From CAZRKC01 sp964600665 (lineage in GTDB: Bacteria > Bacillota > SLNR01), in assembly GCA_964600665.1 (NCBI GenBank), contig CAZRKC010000015.1, positions 1 to 49,417 of the forward strand: a stretch of DNA of 49,417 nt. Reading direction: 5' to 3'. The notes beneath the pieces were generated by a model. The model did not search any database, was not told the origin of the DNA, and saw only the letters and a list, made by a program, of their open reading frames with translations. Shown here in pieces: positions 1 to 8,828 of this stretch. Every line of letters starts with the position of its first letter. Position 1 is the first letter of the stretch. The translations under genes were made by a program, and so were the position numbers.

Positions 1-505
1 CATTGTTCTTCTTTAACATTGCCAATAAGAATTCAATATTGGTGGATTTATTGTCAATAAAAAATGATTTTTGAATTGTTTTGAGTACAATATAGTTTTC
101 TCCGTTTTTGTAATCAATAATATCAAAATAGTATATTTTGTGTTTTTTCCCGAATGACGAAACGTAGATAAAATATTCATCATTTCTATAAATATGAATT
201 TTCCAAAAATATGTTGCCCAAATAATATATAACCCTAACAATATGAATATGCCGAATGATACACCTACCCAAATGTCAGCATTATCATTTGGGAAAGTAA
301 CCATTAAAACTAGTAGAATCAAAAAAAATATTGAACAAATCAAACCTATCCACTTATACATATTTGGTAAATGAATAATTACGTGATCTTCCTTAAGATT
401 TCTTATTAATTCATTACTATTGTCTTTAATAATTTTTTGGGTTAATATGTTAACTGTTATTCCAATAAGAGCGAATGTAAGAAATAATGTAACAAATGTA
501 TTCAT
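1..505 (-). CDS. Putative Rhs immunity protein: two-TM protein with PH-like tail (partial)
   Basis: An uninterrupted reading frame of 168 codons starts at ATG 505 and runs off the left edge, so the C-terminus is missing. Residues about 1-20 are hydrophobic (MNTFVTLFLTFALIGITVNI), followed by a polar stretch, two hydrophobic segments at about 50-70 and 78-98, and a basic/aromatic soluble part that resembles the PH-like DUF6560 type of membrane protein. It begins 3 bases after the stop codon of the Rhs gene and shares its low GC content, so the two must be co-transcribed. In polymorphic toxin loci the gene directly after the toxin tip normally encodes the cognate immunity protein; that role is an inference from position. 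The ribosome binding site is weak, which suggests translational coupling. Confidence 0.8.
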   Translation of the reverse strand, partial: MNTFVTLFLTFALIGITVNILTQKIIKDNSNELIRNLKEDHVIIHLPNMYKWIGLICSIFFLILLVLMVTFPNDNADIWVGVSFGIFILLGLYIIWATYFWKIHIYRNDEYFIYVSSFGKKHKIYYFDIIDYKNGENYIVLKTIQKSFFIDNKSTNIEFLLAMLKKNN

Positions 506-508
506 AAT

Positions 509-2110
509 CTAATACCCATATTTTAACCTCACTCCAGTATAAGTTATTACTCCAGCTGTAAATCTTGCTGCTCCAACAATAGCAATATTTTTAACTGCAA
601 CTTTTTCTGCTGAGTATTTGACAATTCTCATCGTAGCATATTTCACATTTGCTCGTCGAAGTTCTCTTGTCACACCTTTTTGAGCGCTTTTCCAAGCAGT
701 ATTTAATCCCTTTGCACTCACTCCCGTTCCACCAATAGCTCCTCCAATGCCTCCCGCAATGGTGCTGATTATAAGTCCACCAGATGCAATTTCTTTGCCT
801 TGTACAGCTTGCTCTGCAGCATAAGTTACTCCACCTAAGGCGGCATTTATTCCCACAGAAGCCACTAACCCTACACCTGTGGATGCTAATGCTCCCGCAA
901 TAGCACCGGCCGCTGCATTTACACGAACTACATTCAAATTCACTGAGCCAGTAGTTGCATATTGTGAAATTGCCGAAACAGCACCCCCAATGACTGCTCC
1001 ACCTGCTGCACCGATTAGAAACCAAAATTCACCGTATGAATCTAAACGCATAACAGGATTGTTGTCGCAGTATCCAAATAGATTCTTATCAGTTAATTCA
1101 TTGGGTGAAGTCAATAAAGTATCATAATTATCCGCATTCAGGTATCGTGAAGTTACCGGATCATAGTAGCGGCTGTTCAGGTAATAAAAGCCCGTCTCAT
1201 TGTCGTAGCGATAACTCCGGTACCGGTAAGGATTAGCGACCCCTAATGTAGTGGCAGCTGACCCAGTGATGCTGACCAGTTTCCCCCAGGTGTCGTAAGT
1301 ATATGCCACGACCACACTGCCGTCGTCATCCACGATCTGGATGATGTCCCCCTGGGCGTTTTTGATATAGTAGTATGAATCCCCATCCCACCGGATCCCG
1401 ACCAGTTCACCTGTTGCACTGTAGGTGTAGTACTGAGTCTGGATGCCTGTGGTCTCTGCTGTCACCCGGTCTCCGACCAGATGGTACTTCGTCTCAGTGG
1501 TACCAATGGTCTTTTTGATCCGAATCCCTTGATCGTTGTAGGCATAGGCTGTTGTGCTGCCGACTGTCGCAAGCTGCCGTCCTTTTGTCCAGGTCATACT
1601 CAACCCGTTGATGTATTCGGTCGGGTTCCCGATGGCATCCGTTGTGATCGCAGACCCGTCATAGGCCGTCAGTTTGTCTTTCCAGTTGCTGTCGCCATAG
1701 GTATAGCTGATGCTGTCCACCAAGGTACCGGGATCGTCTGCCGTCGTATACGCATATTCTTGCTTCTCCAGCAAATTTCTTCCCGCATCATATCGATAGC
1801 AGATCGTTTGCCCAATCACCGGGTTGTTCTCCCGGATCAGCTGGTTGAGTGCGTCATATTGGTACTGGATTGTGCTCCCGTTTTCAATAGACACCATGTT
1901 TCCGTTGGCATCATAGCGATACCGGATAACACTGAGCGTTTGTCCAGCGCCATAGTGCCACTCCGCCAATTGTCCCGTTTTAGACTGACCTCCCGCTCGC
2001 CCCCGTCCATACACCCCTTCAGTCTTGTACAGAATCGTCGTCCCCTGTTTCAAATACGTCTGCACCCATTGCCCCGTATCCCCGTGATAGCCGATCTCAA
2101 GATTGGACAC
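509..2110 (-). CDS. Rhs/YD-repeat protein, N-terminally truncated, with variable C-terminal tip
   Basis: 533 residues. YD repeats (for example YRYDANGNM, YQYDALNQL, YRYDAGRNLLE) fill roughly residues 60-280. The Rhs core end follows at about 300-362 (NETGFYYLNSRYYDP, then DSYGEFW). After this comes a variable tip of about 170 residues with glycine-zipper hydrophobic stretches (365-385, 397-430, 445-465) and a basic tail (478-533). The tip has no toxin motif I recognise; a membrane-active domain is possible. Full-length Rhs proteins are usually well over 1000 residues, so this is a fragment. The GTG start is directly preceded by an in-frame TAA and has no ribosome binding site, so this may be a displaced orphan tip rather than an expressed gene. 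Base composition turns AT-rich from about 1130 toward 1, in the tip. Confidence 0.75.
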   Translation of the reverse strand: MSNLEIGYHGDTGQWVQTYLKQGTTILYKTEGVYGRGRAGGQSKTGQLAEWHYGAGQTLSVIRYRYDANGNMVSIENGSTIQYQYDALNQLIRENNPVIGQTICYRYDAGRNLLEKQEYAYTTADDPGTLVDSISYTYGDSNWKDKLTAYDGSAITTDAIGNPTEYINGLSMTWTKGRQLATVGSTTAYAYNDQGIRIKKTIGTTETKYHLVGDRVTAETTGIQTQYYTYSATGELVGIRWDGDSYYYIKNAQGDIIQIVDDDGSVVVAYTYDTWGKLVSITGSAATTLGVANPYRYRSYRYDNETGFYYLNSRYYDPVTSRYLNADNYDTLLTSPNELTDKNLFGYCDNNPVMRLDSYGEFWFLIGAAGGAVIGGAVSAISQYATTGSVNLNVVRVNAAAGAIAGALASTGVGLVASVGINAALGGVTYAAEQAVQGKEIASGGLIISTIAGGIGGAIGGTGVSAKGLNTAWKSAQKGVTRELRRANVKYATMRIVKYSAEKVAVKNIAIVGAARFTAGVITYTGVRLKYGY

Positions 2111-2761
2111 TTATGCTTTTTTTGAACAAGATGCCCGAAATGTTAAATATTGCCTGAGTGTGAAATTTCGACTAGCACCCAATTTCCCCTGCCTGAAAAT
2201 TCAAAATATTATTCGACAATCGATGTCATATTGTTTTCTATTAATGCCATGACTCACTATCATAACCTATAAAGAAAAAACGACGAAACCATCGCCGTTA
2301 CTTGATCTCTATGGTTAGAGTGAAAGGAATCGAACCTTCGGCCTCTTGAACCCCATTCTGGTAGTATATGTTTTATACAGTATTGCATAGACCCATGATT
2401 GATTATTCTATAAGGGTTTGATGGATAATTATGATTACTAAATCCCGCCTTTTTCTGCCCCCCTTCGGTGCAGTCCGTTAGCAAAATGGTTAGCAATTAT
2501 AAAGTTCATGGGCATATCATTATGGATAATCACTAATCACACATATCATCAATGATTGATTCATCTTTATCGACTCTATCAGTTTCTTTCTTTGATTGGA
2601 AATCTGTTTGACATTAACGCACCTCAAAAATAGAAGATGCCATTTGTATCCGCATTCTACTTTGGGAGGGTCAGATCGCTTTCTCAATCAAGGGGACTTT
2701 ACTGCTTGCTCATTCAAAAACACCACTTCCAATGAAAAAGAAGCAATTTCCCATCAGAAGA
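2111..2761. other. Intergenic region without a convincing gene
   Basis: About 650 bases separate the Rhs fragment from the ABC-F gene. I find no open frame with a credible ribosome binding site on either strand and no continuation of the Rhs core in another frame. The only structured item is the tRNA-like 3' half at 2312-2361. The stretch looks like a decayed junction left by the rearrangement that truncated the Rhs gene. Confidence 0.5.
2312..2361 (-). other. tRNA 3'-half-like remnant, possible attachment site
   Basis: Read on the minus strand, this stretch has a T-arm (GAAGG, loop TTCGATT, CCTTT), a 7-base acceptor 3' strand (CACTCTA), a discriminator A and an encoded CCA. The bases upstream (ending GGGGTTCAAGAGGCC) resemble the end of an anticodon arm plus variable loop. 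No matching D-arm or 5' acceptor strand is seen upstream, so it is not a complete tRNA gene. tRNA 3' halves are common crossover sites for integrases, so it may be the scar of an integrated element. No integrase is visible. Confidence 0.35.
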
Positions 2762-4657
2762 TCACGGCTTGGAATCGTGAATCGTCTCCCAAAGTTGATA
2801 TAACTCTCTGATGTCTTCTTGTAGCTGGTTGTACTCCTGAATCACGTCTTTTGTTCTGGATCCTTTCTCATAGGTTTGTGCCAATCCTAGTTCCAATTCC
2901 AGATTGTTCATGTGTTCTTCCGCTGTTTGAATCCGTGCTTCGACCTCTTTGATCTGTTGTTTCCATAGTGCGGTTTTGCGTCTTTGTTCATCCGGTCGTG
3001 ATACTTCGCGTCTACTTCGAGGAATCGTCGCAATTTCAATCCTGCCATTATCCTCTTTGAGATGCTCCATATATTGCTCAAAGCCATATGGATAATAATC
3101 GATCCCATGGGGGTTTAAAACAAAAACCCGATTGACGACTTTCCTTAAGAAATATCGATCATGGGAAACCATAATAATTGTTCCAGGGAAATCTGCCAAA
3201 GCTTGTTCCAGGACTTCTCTGGACTCAATATCCAAATGATTTGTTGGTTCATCCAATACCAGCAAATTTGCTTCATGAGTGACTAATTTTGCCAGCGCAA
3301 GTCGATTGCGCTCTCCGCCACTCAATTGATGGATGTTTTTCTCAACATCCTCCCCTGAAAACAGGAACAGCCCCAGTAAATCCCGAGCGTCCTTTGCCCG
3401 ATAAATACCCATACTGGTTATCTCGTCCAAAACACGATGATCCTCACAATTCATAGGGAGGTCCTGTGCAAAATACCCCACTTTTACTCGAGATGCGATT
3501 CGGATCGTTCCTTCGTGCTGAGTATCATTTCCGACCAGTATTCTGAGTAAACTTGATTTCCCAACCCCGTTGGGACCCAACAGACCCACTTTGTCGCCTC
3601 TTGATAAATTAAAATCAACATCTTGAAAAATGGTTCGATTACCGATTTTTTTACCCAAACCTTCCGCATGCAGCACTTCCTTTTCGGATGGTTTCCCCAA
3701 AGAAAAGCGAACTTTCATGCGTTTCTTCGATACATGTGTGATTTTCACAGGCTCCATTCGTGAAATCGCTTTTTCCTTGCTCTTTGCTTGGCGGGCTTTT
3801 GTTGCCTTATACTTAAAGCGAGTCACGAAAGCATTTAAATGGTCCAGTTTTTGCTGCTGCTGTTTGAACTGTTTCTCTTCCTGTTCGCGCCTTTTTGCTT
3901 TCAGTTCAACATATCCGGAATAATTCGCTTTATATACCACGACTTGTCGATTTTCCAACTCCAGTATGTTTGTGACAACCCGATCCAGAAAATCACGATC
4001 ATGAGAAATCACAATCATAGCCTTCTTCCATTTCTGAAGATATTCTTCCAGCCATGCCAGTGTCTCCAGATCGAGATGATTGTTTGGCTCGTCCAATAGC
4101 AGAAGATCTGGTTCTCGAAGGAGCAATTTTCCCAAGTTGAGCCGCATCTTTTCTCCTCCACTCAAAGTGGAGATATTTCGCACGGACACATCTTTTGAAA
4201 ACCCAAGTCCATTTAAAATTGTGTAGATTTTCGACTGAAACATGTATCCATCCAGCCATTCATAATGATGTTGAAGCTCCCCATATTCTTTCATCATCCG
4301 CGTGTAAGCAACAGAGTCTTTGGAATCCAAATTTGACATGTCAATTTCCAGATCGCGCATGCGTCTCTCAAGTTGCGGGATTTCCGGGATGACATTCTGC
4401 ATTTCTTGCATAACCGTATTCGGGTTGTCAAAATCGATATCTTGCTGCAGATATCCGATGGTCATATCAGGCATGCGGGTGATTTCGCCCGAATCATACT
4501 CACTAAGTCCCGCAATGATCTTCAGCAGCGTGGTTTTACCAACACCGTTTTTCCCGATCAGACCCATGCGGTCAACCTGGGTCAAATTAAAGGTGACCCC
4601 TTCCAGAATTGGTTTATCCGCAAAATACTTATTAATCTGATTGACTTGGATCAACAT
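2762..4657 (-). CDS. ABC-F family ATPase (YdiF/Uup-like)
   Basis: 631 residues with two ATP-binding cassettes on one chain and no membrane segment, the ABC-F arrangement. Walker A motifs are GKNGVGKTT (residues 35-43) and GPNGVGKSS in the second half, each with an LSGGE signature. Walker B sequences are LLLLDEPNNHLD and LLVLDEPTNHLD. A charged linker rich in K, R and Q lies between the cassettes, and a C-terminal coiled coil (about 560-625) matches the YdiF/Uup type. ABC-F proteins act on the ribosome in translation or antibiotic protection; which role applies here cannot be told. The ATG is preceded by GGGAG at 7 bases. The next gene upstream on the same strand ends 76 bases away. Confidence 0.93.
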   Translation of the reverse strand: MLIQVNQINKYFADKPILEGVTFNLTQVDRMGLIGKNGVGKTTLLKIIAGLSEYDSGEITRMPDMTIGYLQQDIDFDNPNTVMQEMQNVIPEIPQLERRMRDLEIDMSNLDSKDSVAYTRMMKEYGELQHHYEWLDGYMFQSKIYTILNGLGFSKDVSVRNISTLSGGEKMRLNLGKLLLREPDLLLLDEPNNHLDLETLAWLEEYLQKWKKAMIVISHDRDFLDRVVTNILELENRQVVVYKANYSGYVELKAKRREQEEKQFKQQQQKLDHLNAFVTRFKYKATKARQAKSKEKAISRMEPVKITHVSKKRMKVRFSLGKPSEKEVLHAEGLGKKIGNRTIFQDVDFNLSRGDKVGLLGPNGVGKSSLLRILVGNDTQHEGTIRIASRVKVGYFAQDLPMNCEDHRVLDEITSMGIYRAKDARDLLGLFLFSGEDVEKNIHQLSGGERNRLALAKLVTHEANLLVLDEPTNHLDIESREVLEQALADFPGTIIMVSHDRYFLRKVVNRVFVLNPHGIDYYPYGFEQYMEHLKEDNGRIEIATIPRSRREVSRPDEQRRKTALWKQQIKEVEARIQTAEEHMNNLELELGLAQTYEKGSRTKDVIQEYNQLQEDIRELYQLWETIHDSKP

Positions 4658-4733
4658 ATTTTCTCCCTGCCTTGTGGTTCCACTCGCTAGGAAAATGGAC
4701 TCATTTTGATTTCATCTAACCATAGGTTCGCCT

Positions 4734-6098
4734 TTATACGCCGAATTTGATCATACCGTTTCTCATCATCATGCGGTAAGATCCCCATGCCACGACCAAT
4801 TCTGCTCCGAAACCGGAAACCTGACTGACGGCGCCAATCACACTGCCCCATCCTGGCATGAGGCTGCTGATCAGAATGACCATTGCAGCTGTTGTCAGTA
4901 GATTTGCCATTTTGCATAAACTTACCACTCGAGTATGTTGATTAGCCAGTAAAACGCCCATGTAGTACTCTTGACTGCTCATTAGAACTGGTAAGACACT
5001 GAGAACCCGCATGGCAGACAAAACCGGTCGCACCATTTGGGAGCTGACTCCAATCCAACGGGTCAAAATCAAGGTTCCCAATGGAGTAAACGCGATGGCA
5101 GCAAGTACAATGGAACCCAGAACACCAAATCCAAAGGCAAACTGCCTGACGCGAACAAAGCCTCCTTTTTCCCGAATGAATACCATGGTGGCCTGATGGA
5201 CATTCTGACATGGCGATATAATCACCCACCCGAGGCTCGTGGCAACAGAAAAAGCGGCCAGTGCAATTGCCGGATCAAAACTTCTGGACATCCCCGCAGT
5301 CATAATCGGCCGGGTCAAGCTGAACATCACAGCTGCAATGAAGAGCGGATAATAAAATGACCAGCCTTGGGAGAAAGTAATATCCCGATCCTCTGGATCC
5401 AAACGATCTTCGGGTGTCGGAATTAATTTGCGCGCACGGTACATGGAGTATAGTCCTTCAGTCAAGATTCCTGCAACGATGGTAATTCCTCCGACATAGC
5501 CACCACGCACCCATCCATACCGACTGAAAAGGTACACCATTAGAATCATGAGAGAAATTCGTGCAATCATCGCTTGCGTGATAAAAATTGTATGCTTGCG
5601 GCTGATCAATACACCCTGGTAGATGGACCGGATGCATGATGCAAGTGACATAAACATTACAAATCGAAATACTTGTATTGTGGGGGTAATCAGGTTTTCC
5701 GGTACTCCTAGCAATCGAGTAAAAACAAATAAACCGAAGGGTGTATATGCAATCAGGAATAGGAACATCGAAACCAGAGCCAGCGCTGAGAAAGCAATCT
5801 TTCGAATTGTCTGGAATGTCTTTGGACCACGGAACAAAGCAAGGGTCATCTGGCGAAGCATGACCATGGGTGATTCCGCAATGCCTGAAATCGTCAGCGA
5901 AACGGAATAAGCAGCCATCGAAATTTCCGGCAAATATGTCCTGGATATACCCGCAGCGATGATAGAATGAGACATCATCATCATCATCGAAGTTAGCCCC
6001 AAAGGAATAAAAAATCTCAAAATTCGAACCATATCCACCTGCTGCCCGGCGGCAGGACTACCCGCAACTTTGTTCGTGGTTGAACCCACTCTGCACAT
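4734..6098 (-). CDS. MOP-superfamily membrane exporter, ANKH/MATE-like
   Basis: 454 residues with about twelve hydrophobic segments in two similar halves. Segments such as FFIPLGLTSMM and YQGVLISRKHT recall the ANKH (progressive ankylosis) branch as well as MATE transporters; this is recognition by eye, not an alignment. Substrate is unknown: vertebrate ANKH exports ATP/citrate-type anions, while bacterial relatives are mostly uncharacterised. AAGGGG lies directly against the ATG at 6098, which is too close; the in-frame GTG at 6089 has better spacing and may be the real start. The gene is divergent from the M24 peptidase gene and lies upstream of the ABC-F gene on the same strand. Confidence 0.8.
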   Translation of the reverse strand: MCRVGSTTNKVAGSPAAGQQVDMVRILRFFIPLGLTSMMMMMSHSIIAAGISRTYLPEISMAAYSVSLTISGIAESPMVMLRQMTLALFRGPKTFQTIRKIAFSALALVSMFLFLIAYTPFGLFVFTRLLGVPENLITPTIQVFRFVMFMSLASCIRSIYQGVLISRKHTIFITQAMIARISLMILMVYLFSRYGWVRGGYVGGITIVAGILTEGLYSMYRARKLIPTPEDRLDPEDRDITFSQGWSFYYPLFIAAVMFSLTRPIMTAGMSRSFDPAIALAAFSVATSLGWVIISPCQNVHQATMVFIREKGGFVRVRQFAFGFGVLGSIVLAAIAFTPLGTLILTRWIGVSSQMVRPVLSAMRVLSVLPVLMSSQEYYMGVLLANQHTRVVSLCKMANLLTTAAMVILISSLMPGWGSVIGAVSQVSGFGAELVVAWGSYRMMMRNGMIKFGV

Positions 6099-6199
6099 CC
6101 CCTTAAAATTGGAATATCCATGTATTCTGGTTTAACGCGCAGATACCTGCCAAACACACATCTGTTTTTCCAGAAGGACATTATTACTCCCTCAGAGAA

Positions 6200-7417
6200 A
6201 TGAAGAAAATAAGAAAGGTGGTGTTTCCGCTGCTAATCCATGAAAAACTTGACCAAGCTGTTTTGATTCTAAAAGAAACCGGAATTGATGCATGGCTGAC
6301 CTTCGTTCGTGAGACGACCGAGCTCAGCGACCCGAATCTGCAGTTTATTGCAGGAACTCATATCGTTTGGCAGGCAGCATTTATTGTGTCTTCAGATGGA
6401 CAGAAAGTCGCGATTGTGGGTTCTGGCGATACGAATAATATCAAACGCCTGGTCGCATATGACGAAGTCATCGGATATGACTTTAGTATTCGTGATTCCT
6501 TGATTGCTGTATTGGACCGCCTTGACCCGCAAACGATTGGGCTCAATTTTTCAGAAGACAACAACGCCGCAGATGGACTTACTTACGGAATGTACCTGCG
6601 TTTGTTGAAACTGCTCGACGGTACCCCTTATCCAACTCGTTTCATATCAGCAGAACCGGCCAGCATGCGTATGAGAGGGCGAAAATCTCCTTCGGAATTT
6701 AATCTGATCAAGAATGCCATTGTTACGACGATGGTCCTATTTCAAGATTTAACTGAAAAGGTCAGACCGGGGTGGTCAGAAAAAGACGTTGGTTTCTTCA
6801 TGCATCGGCGGATGAAGGAACTGGGTGTGGGTCCCTCTTGGGATAAAACATACTGCCCAACAGTCAATGCAGGATTGGACTCTTTGCGAGGGCATACCCC
6901 GCCAGGTGATGTGGTTATTCAACCCGGGCACATTCTCCGGCTGGATTTCGGAGTCAAGCAAGATGAATACTGCTCTGATTTGCAGAGAGTTTGGTATTTT
7001 CTAAAACCCAACGAACTAGCCCCACCTGAAGATGTTCTGGTCGGGTTTGAAGTCGTGCAGAAAGTGATCACGGAAGCAGCCGACATGATAAAACCTGGCG
7101 TGATTGCTTATGAAGTGGATGGATTGGGACGTGAAATCATTAGAGATGCAGGATACCCAGAATTTATGTATGCTTTGGGGCATCAAGTTGGACGTAATGC
7201 GCACGATGGGGGTACCGTCTTAGGCCCTCGATGGGAACGGTATGGGCAAAGACCCTATGACCGATTGGAATCCGGACAGGTTTATACATTAGAGTTAGGA
7301 GTTCGTACCAGCGCGGGATTTGTCGCGCAAGAGGAAATGGTCCGGGTTACAGACTCCGGATGTGAATTCCTATCCGAGATGCAAAAAGGGATTTATCTGA
7401 TTCCAACAATGTACTGA
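6200..7417 (+). CDS. M24-family metallopeptidase (Xaa-Pro dipeptidase-like)
   Basis: 405 residues. An N-terminal creatinase-like domain (about 15-150) is followed by the pita-bread catalytic domain. The five metal ligands are all present: D249 (LRLDFGV), D260 (CSDLQ), H328 (GHQVGR), E365 (TLELGV) and E378 (AQEEMV), so the enzyme should be an active two-metal hydrolase, probably acting on Xaa-Pro peptides in the cytoplasm. No signal peptide. The start is uncertain: the ATG at 6200 has only a weak GAGA upstream, while a better purine-rich AGAAAGG sits just inside the frame without a good ATG after it. A strong hairpin follows the gene. Confidence 0.9.
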   Translation: MKKIRKVVFPLLIHEKLDQAVLILKETGIDAWLTFVRETTELSDPNLQFIAGTHIVWQAAFIVSSDGQKVAIVGSGDTNNIKRLVAYDEVIGYDFSIRDSLIAVLDRLDPQTIGLNFSEDNNAADGLTYGMYLRLLKLLDGTPYPTRFISAEPASMRMRGRKSPSEFNLIKNAIVTTMVLFQDLTEKVRPGWSEKDVGFFMHRRMKELGVGPSWDKTYCPTVNAGLDSLRGHTPPGDVVIQPGHILRLDFGVKQDEYCSDLQRVWYFLKPNELAPPEDVLVGFEVVQKVITEAADMIKPGVIAYEVDGLGREIIRDAGYPEFMYALGHQVGRNAHDGGTVLGPRWERYGQRPYDRLESGQVYTLELGVRTSAGFVAQEEMVRVTDSGCEFLSEMQKGIYLIPTMY

Positions 7418-7443
7418 ACCAGTTTTGCTGTATTCAAATCAAC

Positions 7444-7489
7444 AAGCCGGTATCATCAGCTATTGGTTGCTTCTGATACCGGCTTTCTC
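7444..7489 (+). terminator. Rho-independent terminator after the M24 peptidase gene
   Basis: A 12-bp perfect stem (AAGCCGGTATCA with TGATACCGGCTT) is followed by a short T/C tract (TCTC). It lies 27 bases after the peptidase stop codon. The T-tract is weak. Confidence 0.75.
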
Positions 7490-7598
7490 ATGAGTCGATA
7501 ATCCATGATTAACTTGAATATGGCTGCAAAATTGAATTTGACCATGCATAATTCAATGCCGGTAAATGGTGTAGGCAAATTCGTTATCAGCGCCTGCT

Positions 7599-8192
7599 TT
7601 ATGATTCCAAATCGTATTTGATCGTACCATTTTCTTCGTATACGATCTTTCTAATAAACAAATCTTCCAAGATATTCTCAATTTCCTCTTTGGGTGTGCC
7701 ATTGAATAAGGCTGTGATATATCCGGTCAGGCTACTCTTCTTTTTCGGTCGCTTATTGGGGGCTGTTTTCTTCAGGTTGTCCGTTACTCTTTTTAGCCCG
7801 GCTTCGTCAATTTTAATCGGTTTGTCCTGGCTAATTTCCTGAAAGCTAACGATCCGCCTGGCTTTAATTCCGCTCCTTTTTAGATGATTGATCAGCGGAT
7901 CATACCCGGCATCCTTGGAGTAAATGATAAATGATTTCTTGGCATCAACTGATGCATCTCTACCCAAAAAGAAGGCGATGAAAAAATCCAGGGCATTCCT
8001 GCCTTTTCCGTTCACTCGTATCCATTCCACACTTAGACCAAACGGCTGTGTCCGCTGGACCAGATCGATTGGAACTTTAGTCTGATCCTCCCCTACGATA
8101 ATCATGACTTTCATCGTCTTTTTGAATACATCCACATTCACGTCCTGAACGTTCTGATAATCGATATACAAATACTCATCAAAGGATACCAT
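7599..8192 (-). CDS. PIN-like domain protein, possible RNase
   Basis: 197 residues from ATG 8192, which has a perfect AGGAGG 7 bases upstream; a longer frame from TTG 8207 would bury that site. The N-terminal half resembles PIN/NYN-fold nucleases: YIDYQN (D11, N14), then GRNALDFFIAFFLG, then IIYSKDAGYDPLINHLK, giving three clusters of acidic residues in the order expected for metal-dependent ribonucleases. The C-terminal part (about 120-197) is charged and may form a small helical domain. It lies upstream of no other gene in the same unit, and follows usp on the minus strand with a 39-base gap. RNase activity is inferred from fold resemblance only. Confidence 0.8.
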   Translation of the reverse strand: MVSFDEYLYIDYQNVQDVNVDVFKKTMKVMIIVGEDQTKVPIDLVQRTQPFGLSVEWIRVNGKGRNALDFFIAFFLGRDASVDAKKSFIIYSKDAGYDPLINHLKRSGIKARRIVSFQEISQDKPIKIDEAGLKRVTDNLKKTAPNKRPKKKSSLTGYITALFNGTPKEEIENILEDLFIRKIVYEENGTIKYDLES

Positions 8193-8231
8193 AACAGACC
8201 TCCTCAAAGACCATTCTGGGAAAAGCGGTCC

Positions 8232-8669
8232 CTATTTTACCAGATAAACATCACAATGCACCTGCTGAACAACTGCAGTACTGACACTACCCATCAGCAC
8301 CCGCTGCAAAGCAGTCTGTCCTTTGATCCCGATAAAAAGCAAATCGAACCCATTTTTCTCAGCATAACTGACAATGGTAGCAGCGGGGTGTCCGACCAGC
8401 AAATTTGTGCTGAAGCGAATCCCGAAGTTCCTCATCAATTTCGCTGCCCGTTCCAAGATATTTAATTCCACCTCTTTCATGTGTTTTTCGACACTATGAG
8501 GGATTTGTACGGATGAATGCACTGATCCTATGGATGAAGAAATTCGGATAGGCTGATGAACATGGATGATATCCACTTCAACATCTTCCATCAATGCAGC
8601 TAACTTAGCAGCAGTGCGGGCTGCTTTCATACTCAATTCAGAACCGTCGGTACATACAAGCATTTTCAT
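8232..8669 (-). CDS. Universal stress protein (UspA family)
   Basis: 145 residues from ATG 8669, chosen because AGGAGGG lies 7 bases upstream; the longer open frame to 8798 has no such site. MLVCTDGS at the N-terminus and the ATP-binding motif G-x2-G-x9-G-S (GIKGQTALQRVLMGS) near the C-terminus identify an ATP-binding single-domain UspA protein, a cytoplasmic stress or energy-status protein. It precedes the PIN-like gene on the same strand, so the two may be co-transcribed. Confidence 0.92.
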   Translation of the reverse strand: MKMLVCTDGSELSMKAARTAAKLAALMEDVEVDIIHVHQPIRISSSIGSVHSSVQIPHSVEKHMKEVELNILERAAKLMRNFGIRFSTNLLVGHPAATIVSYAEKNGFDLLFIGIKGQTALQRVLMGSVSTAVVQQVHCDVYLVK

Positions 8670-8828
8670 ATTAATTCCCTCCTGAAGATGATTTTCGTGA
8701 TTATATACATAATTATCCAAGCATGCACTCCACTTGCATCGCAACTTCGAATTAATTCGAATAAATGTACCAGAATCCTTCCCAAAAAAATTCTTCACTC
8801 ATTCCACGAAGGAATTTTACTCCAAATA

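Noticed and set aside
2596..2811. 71-codon plus-strand frame at the end of the ABC-F gene
   Set aside because: It has no ribosome binding site and overlaps the end of the ABC-F gene; the translation has no recognisable features.
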